A stretch of DNA of 42,962 bases from Streptococcus sp. A12 (lineage in GTDB: Bacteria; Bacillota; Bacilli; Lactobacillales; Streptococcaceae): NCBI RefSeq assembly GCF_905372335.1, contig NZ_CAJPOU010000011.1, positions 1-42,962 of the forward strand, given 5' to 3'. Each line of letters starts with the position of its first letter. Within the stretch, counting starts at the first letter, position 1. The translations under genes and the position numbers were made by a program. Under the pieces are notes generated by a model. The model did no database searches and was not told where the DNA came from. It saw nothing but the letters and a program-made list of their open reading frames with translations. Positions 30,493 to 38,524 of this stretch are shown here, piece after piece.

Positions 30493-31965
30493 TTATTTCC
30501 TCTTAAAGGATCCCATGATCAATTTTGCCACTTCACGCGCAATGGTACGGAACAAGGAACTGATAAAGGAATCTTTGGCCTTTTCTAAACTAGATTTCCG
30601 CGGACGGCCCGGACTCCGTTTTTGACTGGCCTTCTCTTCTGCAACTCTTGCTTTATCTTCCTCTTCCCGCTCCTTTTCCTTCTCTTCTCTAGCAGATTTT
30701 TCAGTCAATTTTTCATAAGCTGATTCATTGTCTACTCGAACAGCATATTTTTGATGGAAAGGAGAGCTGGTAATCAAGGCCAACTGTTCACTCTCGTTTA
30801 ACAAATCAAAGCTCGATTGTGGAGACAAAATATAAGAACGTTCCACCACACTTGGTTGCCCCTTTTCATTTAGGAAGGAAACTAGAGCTTCCCCTGTTCC
30901 CAACTCCGTCAAGACAGTTTCCGTATCAAATTCTGGGTTTGGCCGGAAACTTTGTGCAGCAACCTTGATGGCCTTCATTTCCTTTGGTGTATAGGCTCGC
31001 AAAGCATGTTGAACACGATTCCCGAGCTGAGCTAAGACAGACTCAGGAAGATCTTGAGGATTCTGCGTAATAAAGTAGATCCCTACTCCTTTAGACCGGA
31101 TGAGGCGAACGACTTGCTCAACTTTTTCAAGGAAGAGCTTGCTCGCATCATTAAACAAGAGGTGAGCTTCATCAAAGAAGAAGACAAATTTCGGTTTTTC
31201 TAGATCTCCAACTTCTGGTAAGGTCTCGAACAGACGAGACAACAACCAGATCAGGAAGGTTGAATAGAGCTTAGGGGAGTTGAAAAGACGAGTCGCTGAT
31301 AGAATGTTGATGTAGCCTCGTCCACTGCTGTCCAATTGCATAAAATCTTGAAGATCCAAGGCTGGCTCTCCGAAGAATTGATCTGCCCCCTCTTGCTCTA
31401 GCACTAACAAGCTTCGTTGAATAGCTCCTACTGATTGTTTACTGATATTGCCGTATTGAGCGGAATAATCTGAGGCATGATCATATACTTCCTTCAAAAG
31501 ACTCTGCAAATCCTTCAGATCAATCAAAGGCCAATTTTTTTCTTTGGCCAATTTAAAGACGATGGCCAAAATCCCTGTTTGTGTTTCGTTGAGGTCCAAC
31601 AAGCGAGCTAGCAAAAGAGAGCCCATTCCTTCAATCGTTGCACGGACTGGATGGCCTGCTTGACCAAAGACATCCCATAGGCGAACTGGAAAAGCTTGAG
31701 GTTCAAAAGGATCTGTAATACCAAGTAGTTTATAGCGCTCTTCCATCTTTGGCGTCCATTGTCCTGCTTTGGCAAGACCTGAAAGATCTCCCTTGATATC
31801 TGCTAGAAACACCGGAATCCCTTGCTGACTTAATTTTTCAGTTATGACTTTTAGGGTAACGGTTTTCCCTGTACCAGTAGCTCCTGCAATTAACCCGTGG
31901 CGGTTGATCATTTTTAGATAAAGTGGCGTATCCACTGCTCCTTTTGTAATCGTAATACTTGTCAT
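30493..31965 (-). CDS. HerA-like/DUF853 ATPase
   Basis: 490 residues. FtsK/HerA-type P-loop ATPase with Walker A GATGTGKT at 28-35, Walker B FVFFFDEAHLLF and sensor-like ITQNPQDLPESVLAQLGNR. The family is described as helicase HerA-like (DUF853); its cellular job is not well known. The C-terminus is a charged segment (EEKEKEREEEDKARVAEEKASQKR) followed by a basic GRPRK stretch. The start at 31965 is chosen because AAAGGGAG is 7 bases upstream; longer in-frame starts run into the T-rich tail of the leader terminator. Confidence 0.88.
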   Translation of the reverse strand: MTSITITKGAVDTPLYLKMINRHGLIAGATGTGKTVTLKVITEKLSQQGIPVFLADIKGDLSGLAKAGQWTPKMEERYKLLGITDPFEPQAFPVRLWDVFGQAGHPVRATIEGMGSLLLARLLDLNETQTGILAIVFKLAKEKNWPLIDLKDLQSLLKEVYDHASDYSAQYGNISKQSVGAIQRSLLVLEQEGADQFFGEPALDLQDFMQLDSSGRGYINILSATRLFNSPKLYSTFLIWLLSRLFETLPEVGDLEKPKFVFFFDEAHLLFNDASKLFLEKVEQVVRLIRSKGVGIYFITQNPQDLPESVLAQLGNRVQHALRAYTPKEMKAIKVAAQSFRPNPEFDTETVLTELGTGEALVSFLNEKGQPSVVERSYILSPQSSFDLLNESEQLALITSSPFHQKYAVRVDNESAYEKLTEKSAREEKEKEREEEDKARVAEEKASQKRSPGRPRKSSLEKAKDSFISSLFRTIAREVAKLIMGSFKRK

Positions 31966-32002
31966 TTTCATTCTCCCTTTTGTTGAGGTACAGTTTTTTT
32001 TC

Positions 32003-32054
32003 AAAAAAAGTGACACGGCTTCTTCCTTATGTAGGAAGCCTTTCTCCTCACTTT
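32003..32054 (-). terminator. Terminator-like hairpin in the DUF853 gene leader
   Basis: AAGTGA/TCACTT (32053-32048/32013-32008) encloses GGCTTC/GAAGCC (32040-32035/32022-32017); seven Ts follow on the minus strand. It sits between the promoter at 32068-32095 and the start codon, so it would act as an attenuator. Confidence 0.7.
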
Positions 32055-32067
32055 CACATACTCTTCT

Positions 32068-32095
32068 AGTGTATCATTTTCAGGTATAAACGCAA
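32068..32095 (-). promoter_or_regulatory. Promoter of the DUF853 gene
   Basis: TTGCGT (32095-32090) and extended -10 TGATACACT (TACACT 32073-32068), spacer 16. It gives a leader of about 95 bases. Confidence 0.6.
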
Positions 32096-32154
32096 GAAAT
32101 ATCCCTCCTAAAATGGGGGTTTCATTTGAGACTATGTTGAGCAATTCGAAAAAT

Positions 32155-32208
32155 AAAAAGCCTGAATCGAGGGCTCCTTTAAGTGACCTCTTGATTCAAA
32201 CTTTTTTT
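32155..32208 (-). terminator. sodA terminator
   Basis: TGAATC..GG pairs with CC..GATTCA around a loop (32163-32172/32187-32198), flanked by AAAAAG/CTTTTT; T-rich on the minus strand after the stem. Confidence 0.8.
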
Positions 32209-32219
32209 ATTATGAAAGC

Positions 32220-32825
32220 TTATTTAGCTGTTGCATATAGCTCGTCTACTTTGTTCCAGTTAATCACTGAGAAGAAAGCTTTGATGTAGTCAGGACGCAC
32301 GTTGCGGTATTTCACGTAGTAAGCATGTTCCCAAACGTCCAAGCCCAAGATTGGTTTTTTACCTTCTGAGATTGGTGTATCTTGGTTTGCTGTTGAAGTC
32401 ACTTCAAGTTTACCTTCTTTGTTAACAACCAACCATGCCCATCCAGAACCGAAACGAGTTGTTGCTGCTGCAGTAAATGCTGCTTGGAATTCTTCGAATG
32501 AACCAAATGTTGCATCGATTGCTGCTGCAAGTTCTGCTGAAGGAGCTGTCTTTTCAGGAGTCATCAATTCCCAGAAAAGAGCGTGGTTCAAGTGTCCACC
32601 ACCGTTGTTGATAAGCGCTTGGCGGATATCAGCTGGGATAGATTCTACATCTGCCAACAAAGCTTCAAGGTCTTCACCAATTTCAGGGTGTTTTTCAAGA
32701 GCTGCATTTGCATTGTTTACGTAAGTTTGATGGTGTTTATCATGGTGCAAGTGCATTGTTTCAGCATCAATATATGGTTCCAATGCATCGTATGCGTACG
32801 GAAGATCTGGTAAAATAATTGCCAT
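32220..32825 (-). CDS. sodA: Superoxide dismutase (Mn/Fe family)
   Basis: Cytoplasmic enzyme removing superoxide. 201 residues from the chosen start. Metal ligands lie in MHLHHDKHH (His27), GGGHLNHALFW (His near 81) and LGLDVWEHAYY (Asp and His near 163 and 167). The start at 32825 is chosen over an upstream in-frame ATG because AGAGGT precedes it and family proteins start MAIILPDLPYAYD. It has its own promoter and terminator. Confidence 0.97.
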   Translation of the reverse strand: MAIILPDLPYAYDALEPYIDAETMHLHHDKHHQTYVNNANAALEKHPEIGEDLEALLADVESIPADIRQALINNGGGHLNHALFWELMTPEKTAPSAELAAAIDATFGSFEEFQAAFTAAATTRFGSGWAWLVVNKEGKLEVTSTANQDTPISEGKKPILGLDVWEHAYYVKYRNVRPDYIKAFFSVINWNKVDELYATAK

Positions 32826-32858
32826 GGAAAATACCTCTATTTCTTTATGTATATAAAA

Positions 32859-32887
32859 ATGATAACGCAATCATCTAATTTATTCAA
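32859..32887 (-). promoter_or_regulatory. sodA promoter
   Basis: TTGAAT (32887-32882) and TATCAT (32864-32859), spacer 17, between holA and sodA. Confidence 0.7.
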
Positions 32888-32896
32888 CTATTCTGC

Positions 32897-33934
32897 TTAC
32901 ACAGATGGGTTGGCCAACTTTAGCAAAGTCAAATCAAATAGATAATCTTTCTCATAGGTTCCCGATTTCATTTGGAAATCGGTATTAATCAAAAGACAAA
33001 TCGCCTGCTCCAAATAGCTTAAAGATATCCCTCTACTATCTCTTAGAGCAAATTTGACTTGATAGGGATTTACTTTTCGACCGGTCAGCTCTGATAGGTC
33101 TGAAACGATTTGGGATTCTGTTCGTCCCTCTTGCTTCAACAGCTTGACCTGTGTGTAGATGCGGAACTGACTCAATAAAATGGCCAAAAGCTTGATTTCA
33201 TCCTCTCCTTGCAGCCGAAGATCCTTGACCAAACTACGGGCGGGATCAATTTGTTTCTTTAGGATCATCTGGATCAGATCAAACAGATTATCCTGGAGCG
33301 TCTTTGGAATAGCCTCTTCAATATCTGAGATGGTAATGCTTGAGGATCCCTTATAGTTTTTAAGAAACTCCAAATTTTTCTGAATCTCACTAAAATCAAA
33401 GCCAGATTTGATCAAAAGTTGGTCGAAGGCTTGTGAATCAATCGCTAGCCCTAGAGACTTGATCTCTTCTGTGAAATGGGCACGCAACTCCTGTTCCTTT
33501 AATTCAGTTGCTTCCAGCAACTGGGCATCCCTTTTTAAGAGCTTGACAATTCTTCGTTTGCTATCCAGTTTTCCTTCCGCAAAGACAATCAAGCGAGTCG
33601 TTTCTAAAGGTGCTGATAAGTATCCTTCAAAGGACTGCAATTCATCATCCGTCAGGTATCTTTTTTTTGCGGTCGTCACATCGACAAAATGATCCAAAAT
33701 CACTATTTTTTCGTCCGCAAAAAATGGAAGGCTAACCAAGTCAAGCTCGACTTCAGAATAAGCTGTTTCCTTCATGTCAAAATAGGAATAGTTCAAATCA
33801 GACGAATCGTAGCCAACTTTCTTTAAAAGTTGCTCTTTCATCCACTCAAACTGACCGATGTCATCCCCTGATAAAACCAGGATAGGAGGAAGGTTCTCGG
33901 CACTGATTTTTTTAATTGTTTGTAAAGCCTGCAT
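32897..33934 (-). CDS. holA: DNA polymerase III delta subunit
   Basis: Clamp-loader subunit that opens the beta sliding clamp. About 345 residues. AAA+-like delta fold with VLSGDDIGQFEWMKEQLLKK near the start, EVELDLVSLPFFADEKIVIL, LIVFAEGKLDSKRRIVK in the middle and LLLSQFR-like (LAILLSQFRIYTQVKLL) helices in the C-terminal collar region. The start is uncertain: 33934 fits the usual N-terminus, with GAGG 12 bases upstream; ATG at 33952 is an alternative. Either start overlaps the end of the DUF805 gene, which implies coupling. Confidence 0.93.
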   Translation of the reverse strand: MQALQTIKKISAENLPPILVLSGDDIGQFEWMKEQLLKKVGYDSSDLNYSYFDMKETAYSEVELDLVSLPFFADEKIVILDHFVDVTTAKKRYLTDDELQSFEGYLSAPLETTRLIVFAEGKLDSKRRIVKLLKRDAQLLEATELKEQELRAHFTEEIKSLGLAIDSQAFDQLLIKSGFDFSEIQKNLEFLKNYKGSSSITISDIEEAIPKTLQDNLFDLIQMILKKQIDPARSLVKDLRLQGEDEIKLLAILLSQFRIYTQVKLLKQEGRTESQIVSDLSELTGRKVNPYQVKFALRDSRGISLSYLEQAICLLINTDFQMKSGTYEKDYLFDLTLLKLANPSV

Positions 33935-34577
33935 GTTCTGAAGGTACCTCATTCCACTCTCTAAACTGATGCTGGGTCTGTTCCGATTCCATTTTCTTTT
34001 CAAGCGGTGCTTTCTCTAGTGGAGTTGGTGGAGCCGAAACAATCTGGGGAATAGATGAAAAACTGTTGGGATCCATCAAATGGGATGGCATACTTGGCGA
34101 AGAGACCACTGGATTTGTCGAAGCAAATCCTTGAGAAGCATTCTGGTCCGGTTGTGCAAGTCTAGCACTTGGAAGGACCAGGAGACAAGCCAAGCAGAGC
34201 AAACCCGCAAGAGCTAAGACTAGAAAAATGGAAATAGGAGATAAAAGGTAGAGCAAGATAGGGCCTAGAAATAGGAAAATCAACGACCAATGAAAACCTG
34301 CATCTCTCAATCGCCGAACGACTACTGCTTGCTGGGGAACAAAAATAAGATAGAGATAAAGGAGAAAAAAGATGCTGAACCAAGCTGAAACGTCCATCCC
34401 GGTCAAGGGAATCACGTCTTCCTCTGATTTCGAATTTGAAAAGAGTAAGACCAATTGGTAAATCCAAAATGGACTTGTAAATAGTAAATGCCAGGCTTGG
34501 CTAATCCAAAATTCTTTTCTATCTGATCTTCTTGAAAAATCAGCATATTGCGTCCAAAACAACTGTAATGATTTCAT
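33912..34577 (-). CDS. DUF805 family membrane protein
   Basis: 221 residues. The N-terminal pattern FWTQYADFSRRSDRKEFWISQAWHLL is that of DUF805 inner-membrane proteins, followed by about four hydrophobic segments to residue 135, then a polar Ser/Pro/Gln-rich cytoplasmic or external tail of about 85 residues. Function unknown. GAGGT precedes the ATG. It has its own promoter after comEC and overlaps holA, so it is the first gene of a DUF805-holA unit. Confidence 0.85.
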   Translation of the reverse strand: MKSLQLFWTQYADFSRRSDRKEFWISQAWHLLFTSPFWIYQLVLLFSNSKSEEDVIPLTGMDVSAWFSIFFLLYLYLIFVPQQAVVVRRLRDAGFHWSLIFLFLGPILLYLLSPISIFLVLALAGLLCLACLLVLPSARLAQPDQNASQGFASTNPVVSSPSMPSHLMDPNSFSSIPQIVSAPPTPLEKAPLEKKMESEQTQHQFREWNEVPSEHAGFTNN

Positions 34578-34603
34578 ACTTGTAACCTCATTTCCTTGAC
34601 TTT

Positions 34604-34632
34604 ATCATAGCAATTTTCAAGCTAGAAATCAA
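34604..34632 (-). promoter_or_regulatory. Promoter of the DUF805-holA unit
   Basis: TTGATT (34632-34627) and extended -10 TGCTATGAT (TATGAT 34609-34604), spacer 17. Confidence 0.75.
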
Positions 34633-34639
34633 ACAGCTC

Positions 34640-36880
34640 CTATCGAACGGTTTCAATCTTCCACTGATTCCACCCTCTAAAACGAATCGCTCCTTGCTGG
34701 TCTGTACGAAAAACAGTCATTTGTAACTCTTTGAAACGCTCCAAGGTTTCCTGATGAGGGTGCTGATAACGATTTTTTTCGCCTGCAGATATCAGGGCAA
34801 TTTTTGCTTGTATTTTCTCTAAGAAGGCAGGGTGAGAAGAACCCTTAGAACCATGGTGGCCTGCTTTGAGGACATCTACGCGCAGTTGAGGATAACGGGC
34901 TAACAAGGTCTTTTCCCCTTCTTCTTCTAAATCTCCTGTAAAAAGGAAGGACAACCCATAAAAGCGGCCATAAAGAACAATGGAATCGTTATTACTCCCA
35001 TCTCCTATTTCTACCGGATAGAGGACTTCTGCACTCCCATCAAAGATCGACAATTGATCACCAGCCTCCAACGTTTTTACCGGTAAGTTCAACCGTTTGA
35101 GCAAACGGACAAAAGAGGCTTTTTTTAAGCTCCCCTTGGAAATGTTGATTTCCTTTATCCTAACCTTAGTCGCGAGCACTTCCAAATCTCCCATGTGATC
35201 TGTGTCAGTATGCGTGAGAATCATATGATCAATCTGGTCAATCCCCCTGCTCTTGAGATAGGGAAGCAGGGTCCGTTCTGCATTGCTAGTAGACCTTCGC
35301 TTCTTCCATGCCTCCTTTTGGCCAAAGTCCACTTTTCCTCCTGTATCAATTAGGATGGTTTTCCCACGCCAATCACGTAGTAAAATACTATCACCTTGAC
35401 CAATATCAATGATGGTAATCTCATTTTCTAAAGGATGCTTCACAAGGGCAAATACAGAGCATACTAAGAGTAGGAACAGGTATCTCCATTTCTTAACCTT
35501 TCGCATCTCATAGAGACAAGCTAGCAAGCACAAGAGCAAGATGAAATAGTAAATGCTTGGCTGCCCGAAAACCAAGGATTGACTAGTGAAGCCCGCTAGA
35601 TACTCCATACTTTTTTCCATCCAGACGAAGAAAGGATTCCAGAAGGTCAAGGGATACAGAAAAGAGAGGAGAAAAACGACACTCAGTCCTGGCAACAACA
35701 GAAGGTCAAATAAGAGAGAAAAAATGAAGGTTAGAGGAAGGGACCAGGGTTGGTATTCTCCAAAGAAAAAAATGAGAAAAGGAAGAACCCCTAGTGTTAA
35801 CACTAGACTCTCCTTGATGACTTTTCGGATTCCCTCCTTCTCCTCTTCAGAAGAGGTTAGCGTCAATACAAAGGCGTAGGCGCAGGATAAGAGACCTCCA
35901 GCAGTCAACAAGGAGGATGGTAAAAGAAGGACTAACAAGAGGAGAGTGACCCCCATATTCTCCATTCCTTTGAGCCCAGCCTGGGCCAGGAGTTTCTGTA
36001 AGAGGCTTCGAACGACCGAAACCGAAAAGCCTGTCATCCCAGCATAAAGAAGCGAAAACGGATAGAGGAGGTAGGCAACCTTTTCCTGCTCCAGTCCCAA
36101 ACGTAGAAAAAAGCGTCTAAAGGCTTCTAAGAAAAAGGCAACCTGCATGCCCGACAAGGCAAACAGATGGATAATCCCCAAGTTCGAATATAACTGGCTC
36201 ATTTCTTCAAACTCTACATCTAAAAAACCAAAAAGCAAGCCCGTCATATAGTGGCTCATGGGCTGGGGAAAATGCTGGTGAACCCATACAAGGGCCTTTC
36301 GCCTCCAACTAGACAGTAGCCCTATGAAATCTCTAGGCTCAGCAGGTCTCTTTTCAAGGATGTGATTAATTTTCAAAAGGTGATAGATCCCTTGTGTTTT
36401 CAGATAAGCCTGATAATCAAAGCCCATAAAATTACGCTGTTTTGTCGGGGGTTCCAATTCCCCTTTGATCCGTAATTCTAGCCCCTGATCCAGGTGTTTA
36501 AAATAGGCTTGTTCTTCCTCTGACTGAAGCTGGTAGAAAACCTGAAAAGTACGGCTACCTGACTTGGCACGAAAGGATAAAGCATCTCCATTCACCTTGA
36601 TGGTATCCGGTAAAAGCTGAATGACCCTTGGGACCCTATGATCGCTTGACTCTTGTTTTCCCTGTTCGATCCGGAAAGCAAAACAAAGGGCAAAGAGGGA
36701 AAGAAACCCTATGAGGCACAGAAATCGTTTGCTATCGTAGCGTCTCCTAAACAAGATGAAGAAGGCCAGAAGGAAGAACGAAGCGAACCAGTGTCCCGTG
36801 TATATCCAATAATAGAGAGATAAGACCGGCAGGGTGAGATGAAATGGATGAATGTTGAGACTTCTAATCCACTGTAACAT
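34640..36880 (-). CDS. comEC: DNA uptake channel ComEC
   Basis: Membrane channel through which single-stranded DNA enters during transformation. 746 residues. N-terminal membrane segments, an extracellular OB-like region, the competence domain (GLLFGFLDVEF, HLFALSGMQVAFFLEAF) and a C-terminal metallo-beta-lactamase-like domain (IIDIGQGDSILLRDWRGKTILIDTGG, LTHTDTDHMGD, LKAGHHGSKGSSHP). It overlaps comEA by 17 bases and is read from the same SigX promoter. Confidence 0.96.
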   Translation of the reverse strand: MLQWIRSLNIHPFHLTLPVLSLYYWIYTGHWFASFFLLAFFILFRRRYDSKRFLCLIGFLSLFALCFAFRIEQGKQESSDHRVPRVIQLLPDTIKVNGDALSFRAKSGSRTFQVFYQLQSEEEQAYFKHLDQGLELRIKGELEPPTKQRNFMGFDYQAYLKTQGIYHLLKINHILEKRPAEPRDFIGLLSSWRRKALVWVHQHFPQPMSHYMTGLLFGFLDVEFEEMSQLYSNLGIIHLFALSGMQVAFFLEAFRRFFLRLGLEQEKVAYLLYPFSLLYAGMTGFSVSVVRSLLQKLLAQAGLKGMENMGVTLLLLVLLLPSSLLTAGGLLSCAYAFVLTLTSSEEEKEGIRKVIKESLVLTLGVLPFLIFFFGEYQPWSLPLTFIFSLLFDLLLLPGLSVVFLLSFLYPLTFWNPFFVWMEKSMEYLAGFTSQSLVFGQPSIYYFILLLCLLACLYEMRKVKKWRYLFLLLVCSVFALVKHPLENEITIIDIGQGDSILLRDWRGKTILIDTGGKVDFGQKEAWKKRRSTSNAERTLLPYLKSRGIDQIDHMILTHTDTDHMGDLEVLATKVRIKEINISKGSLKKASFVRLLKRLNLPVKTLEAGDQLSIFDGSAEVLYPVEIGDGSNNDSIVLYGRFYGLSFLFTGDLEEEGEKTLLARYPQLRVDVLKAGHHGSKGSSHPAFLEKIQAKIALISAGEKNRYQHPHQETLERFKELQMTVFRTDQQGAIRFRGWNQWKIETVR

Positions 36881-37541
36881 GCTCTTTTAACTTTTCTAGC
36901 GTCTTTTGGCCAATCCCAGAAACATTCTTTAGTTCATCAACAGACTGAAATTTTCCTTTTTCCTCTCGATAAGCAATGATATCTTGGGCTCGCTTTTGAC
37001 CTATCCCAGAAATCGTCTGTAGTTCTGCTTCTGTTGCCGTATTGAGATTGACCTTTCCATCTTTTGACTGCTTTTCGCCACCTGTCGTCCCAGCAGATGC
37101 GGACGCAACAGGCGCTACCTCCTCTCCATTCTTAGCAACATAGACGATGGACTCATCCTCCAATTTTTGCGCTAAGTTGACGGATTGGCTGTTGGCTTCG
37201 TCTGTCATCCCTCCTGCTTTTTGGACAGCATCATAGACCCGGCTCCCCACTGGAAGTTCGTAGACCCCTTCCTGTCTAACAGCACCCTTCACATCCACCA
37301 TGATTTTCTCTTGAGAGGAGTCCGTCTTTTCCTCACTCCTCTGCTGAGAGCTAGAAGGGAGGCTGGTGTCTTCCTTAGGAGAAGCCTCCTGATCCACCAT
37401 TTCTAACTGTGAAATGACAGTTTCCGGTGCTTGTGGAGCTTGCTTGGGCCAAAAGAGAAATATTCCTCCCATCACTAGCCCCACAGCAGCCAAACCTAAA
37501 AACAGTTTATATTCCTTGAGCTTCTCAATCCACGTCTCCAT
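36864..37541 (-). CDS. comEA: DNA receptor ComEA
   Basis: Membrane-anchored DNA-binding protein of the competence machinery. 225 residues from the chosen start. One membrane segment (LFLGLAAVGLVMGGIFLFW), a linker, an SLBB-type domain (MVDVKGAVRQEGVYELPVGSRVYDAV) and a C-terminal tandem helix-hairpin-helix that binds DNA (VNLNTATEAELQTISGIGQKRAQDII, LKNVSGIGQKTLEKLKEH). The start at 37541 is chosen because the cin-box lies inside the longer frame; the Shine-Dalgarno is AAAGGGG. Confidence 0.96.
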   Translation of the reverse strand: METWIEKLKEYKLFLGLAAVGLVMGGIFLFWPKQAPQAPETVISQLEMVDQEASPKEDTSLPSSSQQRSEEKTDSSQEKIMVDVKGAVRQEGVYELPVGSRVYDAVQKAGGMTDEANSQSVNLAQKLEDESIVYVAKNGEEVAPVASASAGTTGGEKQSKDGKVNLNTATEAELQTISGIGQKRAQDIIAYREEKGKFQSVDELKNVSGIGQKTLEKLKEHVTVD

Positions 37542-37562
37542 AAATACCCCTTTTATTTTTAT

Positions 37563-37570
37563 TATTCGTA
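37563..37570 (-). promoter_or_regulatory. SigX (ComX) cin-box before comEA
   Basis: A perfect TACGAATA on the minus strand with a T-run directly upstream, 21 bases before the comEA start. It marks comEA-comEC as late competence genes. Confidence 0.93.
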
Positions 37571-37585
37571 AAAAATCGAAGAAAT

Positions 37586-37630
37586 AAAAAAAGAATGTCA
37601 AAAATCACATGATTTTTGACATTCTTTTTA
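37586..37630. terminator. Terminator between plsC and comEA
   Basis: AGAATGTCAAAAATCA and TGATTTTTGACATTCT (37592-37607/37610-37625) form a 16-bp inverted repeat with T-runs on both strands. It ends plsC transcripts before the comEA promoter. Confidence 0.88.
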
Positions 37631-37643
37631 TCTAGAGTACTGC

Positions 37644-38387
37644 TTAGTCTTTCCGATGCTTGTCCGGATCCCATACAAAACTAGCGATATAACTAAACAA
37701 GAGGGTCAATAGAGCAACAACCAAAACAAATGGCAACAGTAAAAACTTCAACAAACGGATGAGGATAAAAGGTTTCCGGTCATTGCGCAGTGCCTGAGAT
37801 TCCGCATCTAAGCGATCAAACTCAGCCTGGATTCGTCTTGCAACTTCTTCCACTCCCTCATCATTCATTTTTGCAATATCAGAGATATCAATAGGGTGCC
37901 CAAAGTTCATGTCAACCCGTTCACAGGTCGCTAGTCCTTTCAAAGTCATTGGACCCGTATAAGTAACAGGCATAATACGTACCTTGGCCATCTTGGCAAT
38001 CACGGCAACTCCACCTTTAACATCCTGAGAATGGCGGCTTCCACTTGGAAACATAATCAGGGAACGCTTGCTTTTTTTGAGCATACTCACTGGGTATTTA
38101 ATCGCTGCTGCACCTGGATTTTCACGGTCAATTGGAAAAGCCCCGCACATACGAATCCACCATCCAAAAATCCGATTAGTAAAGAGTTCCTTCTTAGCCA
38201 TAAAGATAAATTGCTTGGGTTTGGTCGCAAAGGCCATGTAGACAGGATCCCACCAAGTTCGATGAGGAGCTACGAGAATGTAATTTTCCTCTTGACTCGG
38301 AATCAGTTCCTTATGATGGTAATGAGCATTTCCATTCAGAACCCATAAAATAAAGGTCACTAAGCCACGTAAATAGGTATAAAACAT
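37644..38387 (-). CDS. plsC: 1-acyl-sn-glycerol-3-phosphate acyltransferase
   Basis: Adds the second acyl chain to lysophosphatidic acid in phospholipid synthesis. 247 residues. The HX4D motif is in APHRTWWDPVY. The third motif reads FPSGSRH, where many family members have FPEGTRS. The C-terminus has a membrane segment (LLLPFVLVVALLTLLFSYIASF). AAAGGAGAAAG precedes the ATG. It lies upstream of comEA but is separated from it by a terminator. Confidence 0.9.
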   Translation of the reverse strand: MFYTYLRGLVTFILWVLNGNAHYHHKELIPSQEENYILVAPHRTWWDPVYMAFATKPKQFIFMAKKELFTNRIFGWWIRMCGAFPIDRENPGAAAIKYPVSMLKKSKRSLIMFPSGSRHSQDVKGGVAVIAKMAKVRIMPVTYTGPMTLKGLATCERVDMNFGHPIDISDIAKMNDEGVEEVARRIQAEFDRLDAESQALRNDRKPFILIRLLKFLLLPFVLVVALLTLLFSYIASFVWDPDKHRKD

Positions 38388-38419
38388 GCTTTCTCCTTTG
38401 ATAATTCTCTTGTTTATCC

Positions 38420-38448
38420 ATTATACCTTATCCTTCTCTTCCCCGCAA
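38420..38448 (-). promoter_or_regulatory. plsC promoter
   Basis: TTGCGG (38448-38443) and TATAAT (38425-38420), spacer 17. Confidence 0.75.
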
Positions 38449-38510
38449 ATCTTTTCAAAAACTGGATGACTCAACAAACCGACTGCACCTAGTCTTTTTC
38501 TTAAAAAAAT

Positions 38511-38518
38511 GATATGAT
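38511..38518 (+). promoter_or_regulatory. Extended -10 directly before the P-type ATPase gene
   Basis: TGATATGAT reaches to 38518 and the ATG is at 38525, a gap of 6 bases. The predicted transcription start coincides with the start codon. No clear -35. Confidence 0.6.
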
Positions 38519-38524
38519 GTTTTT

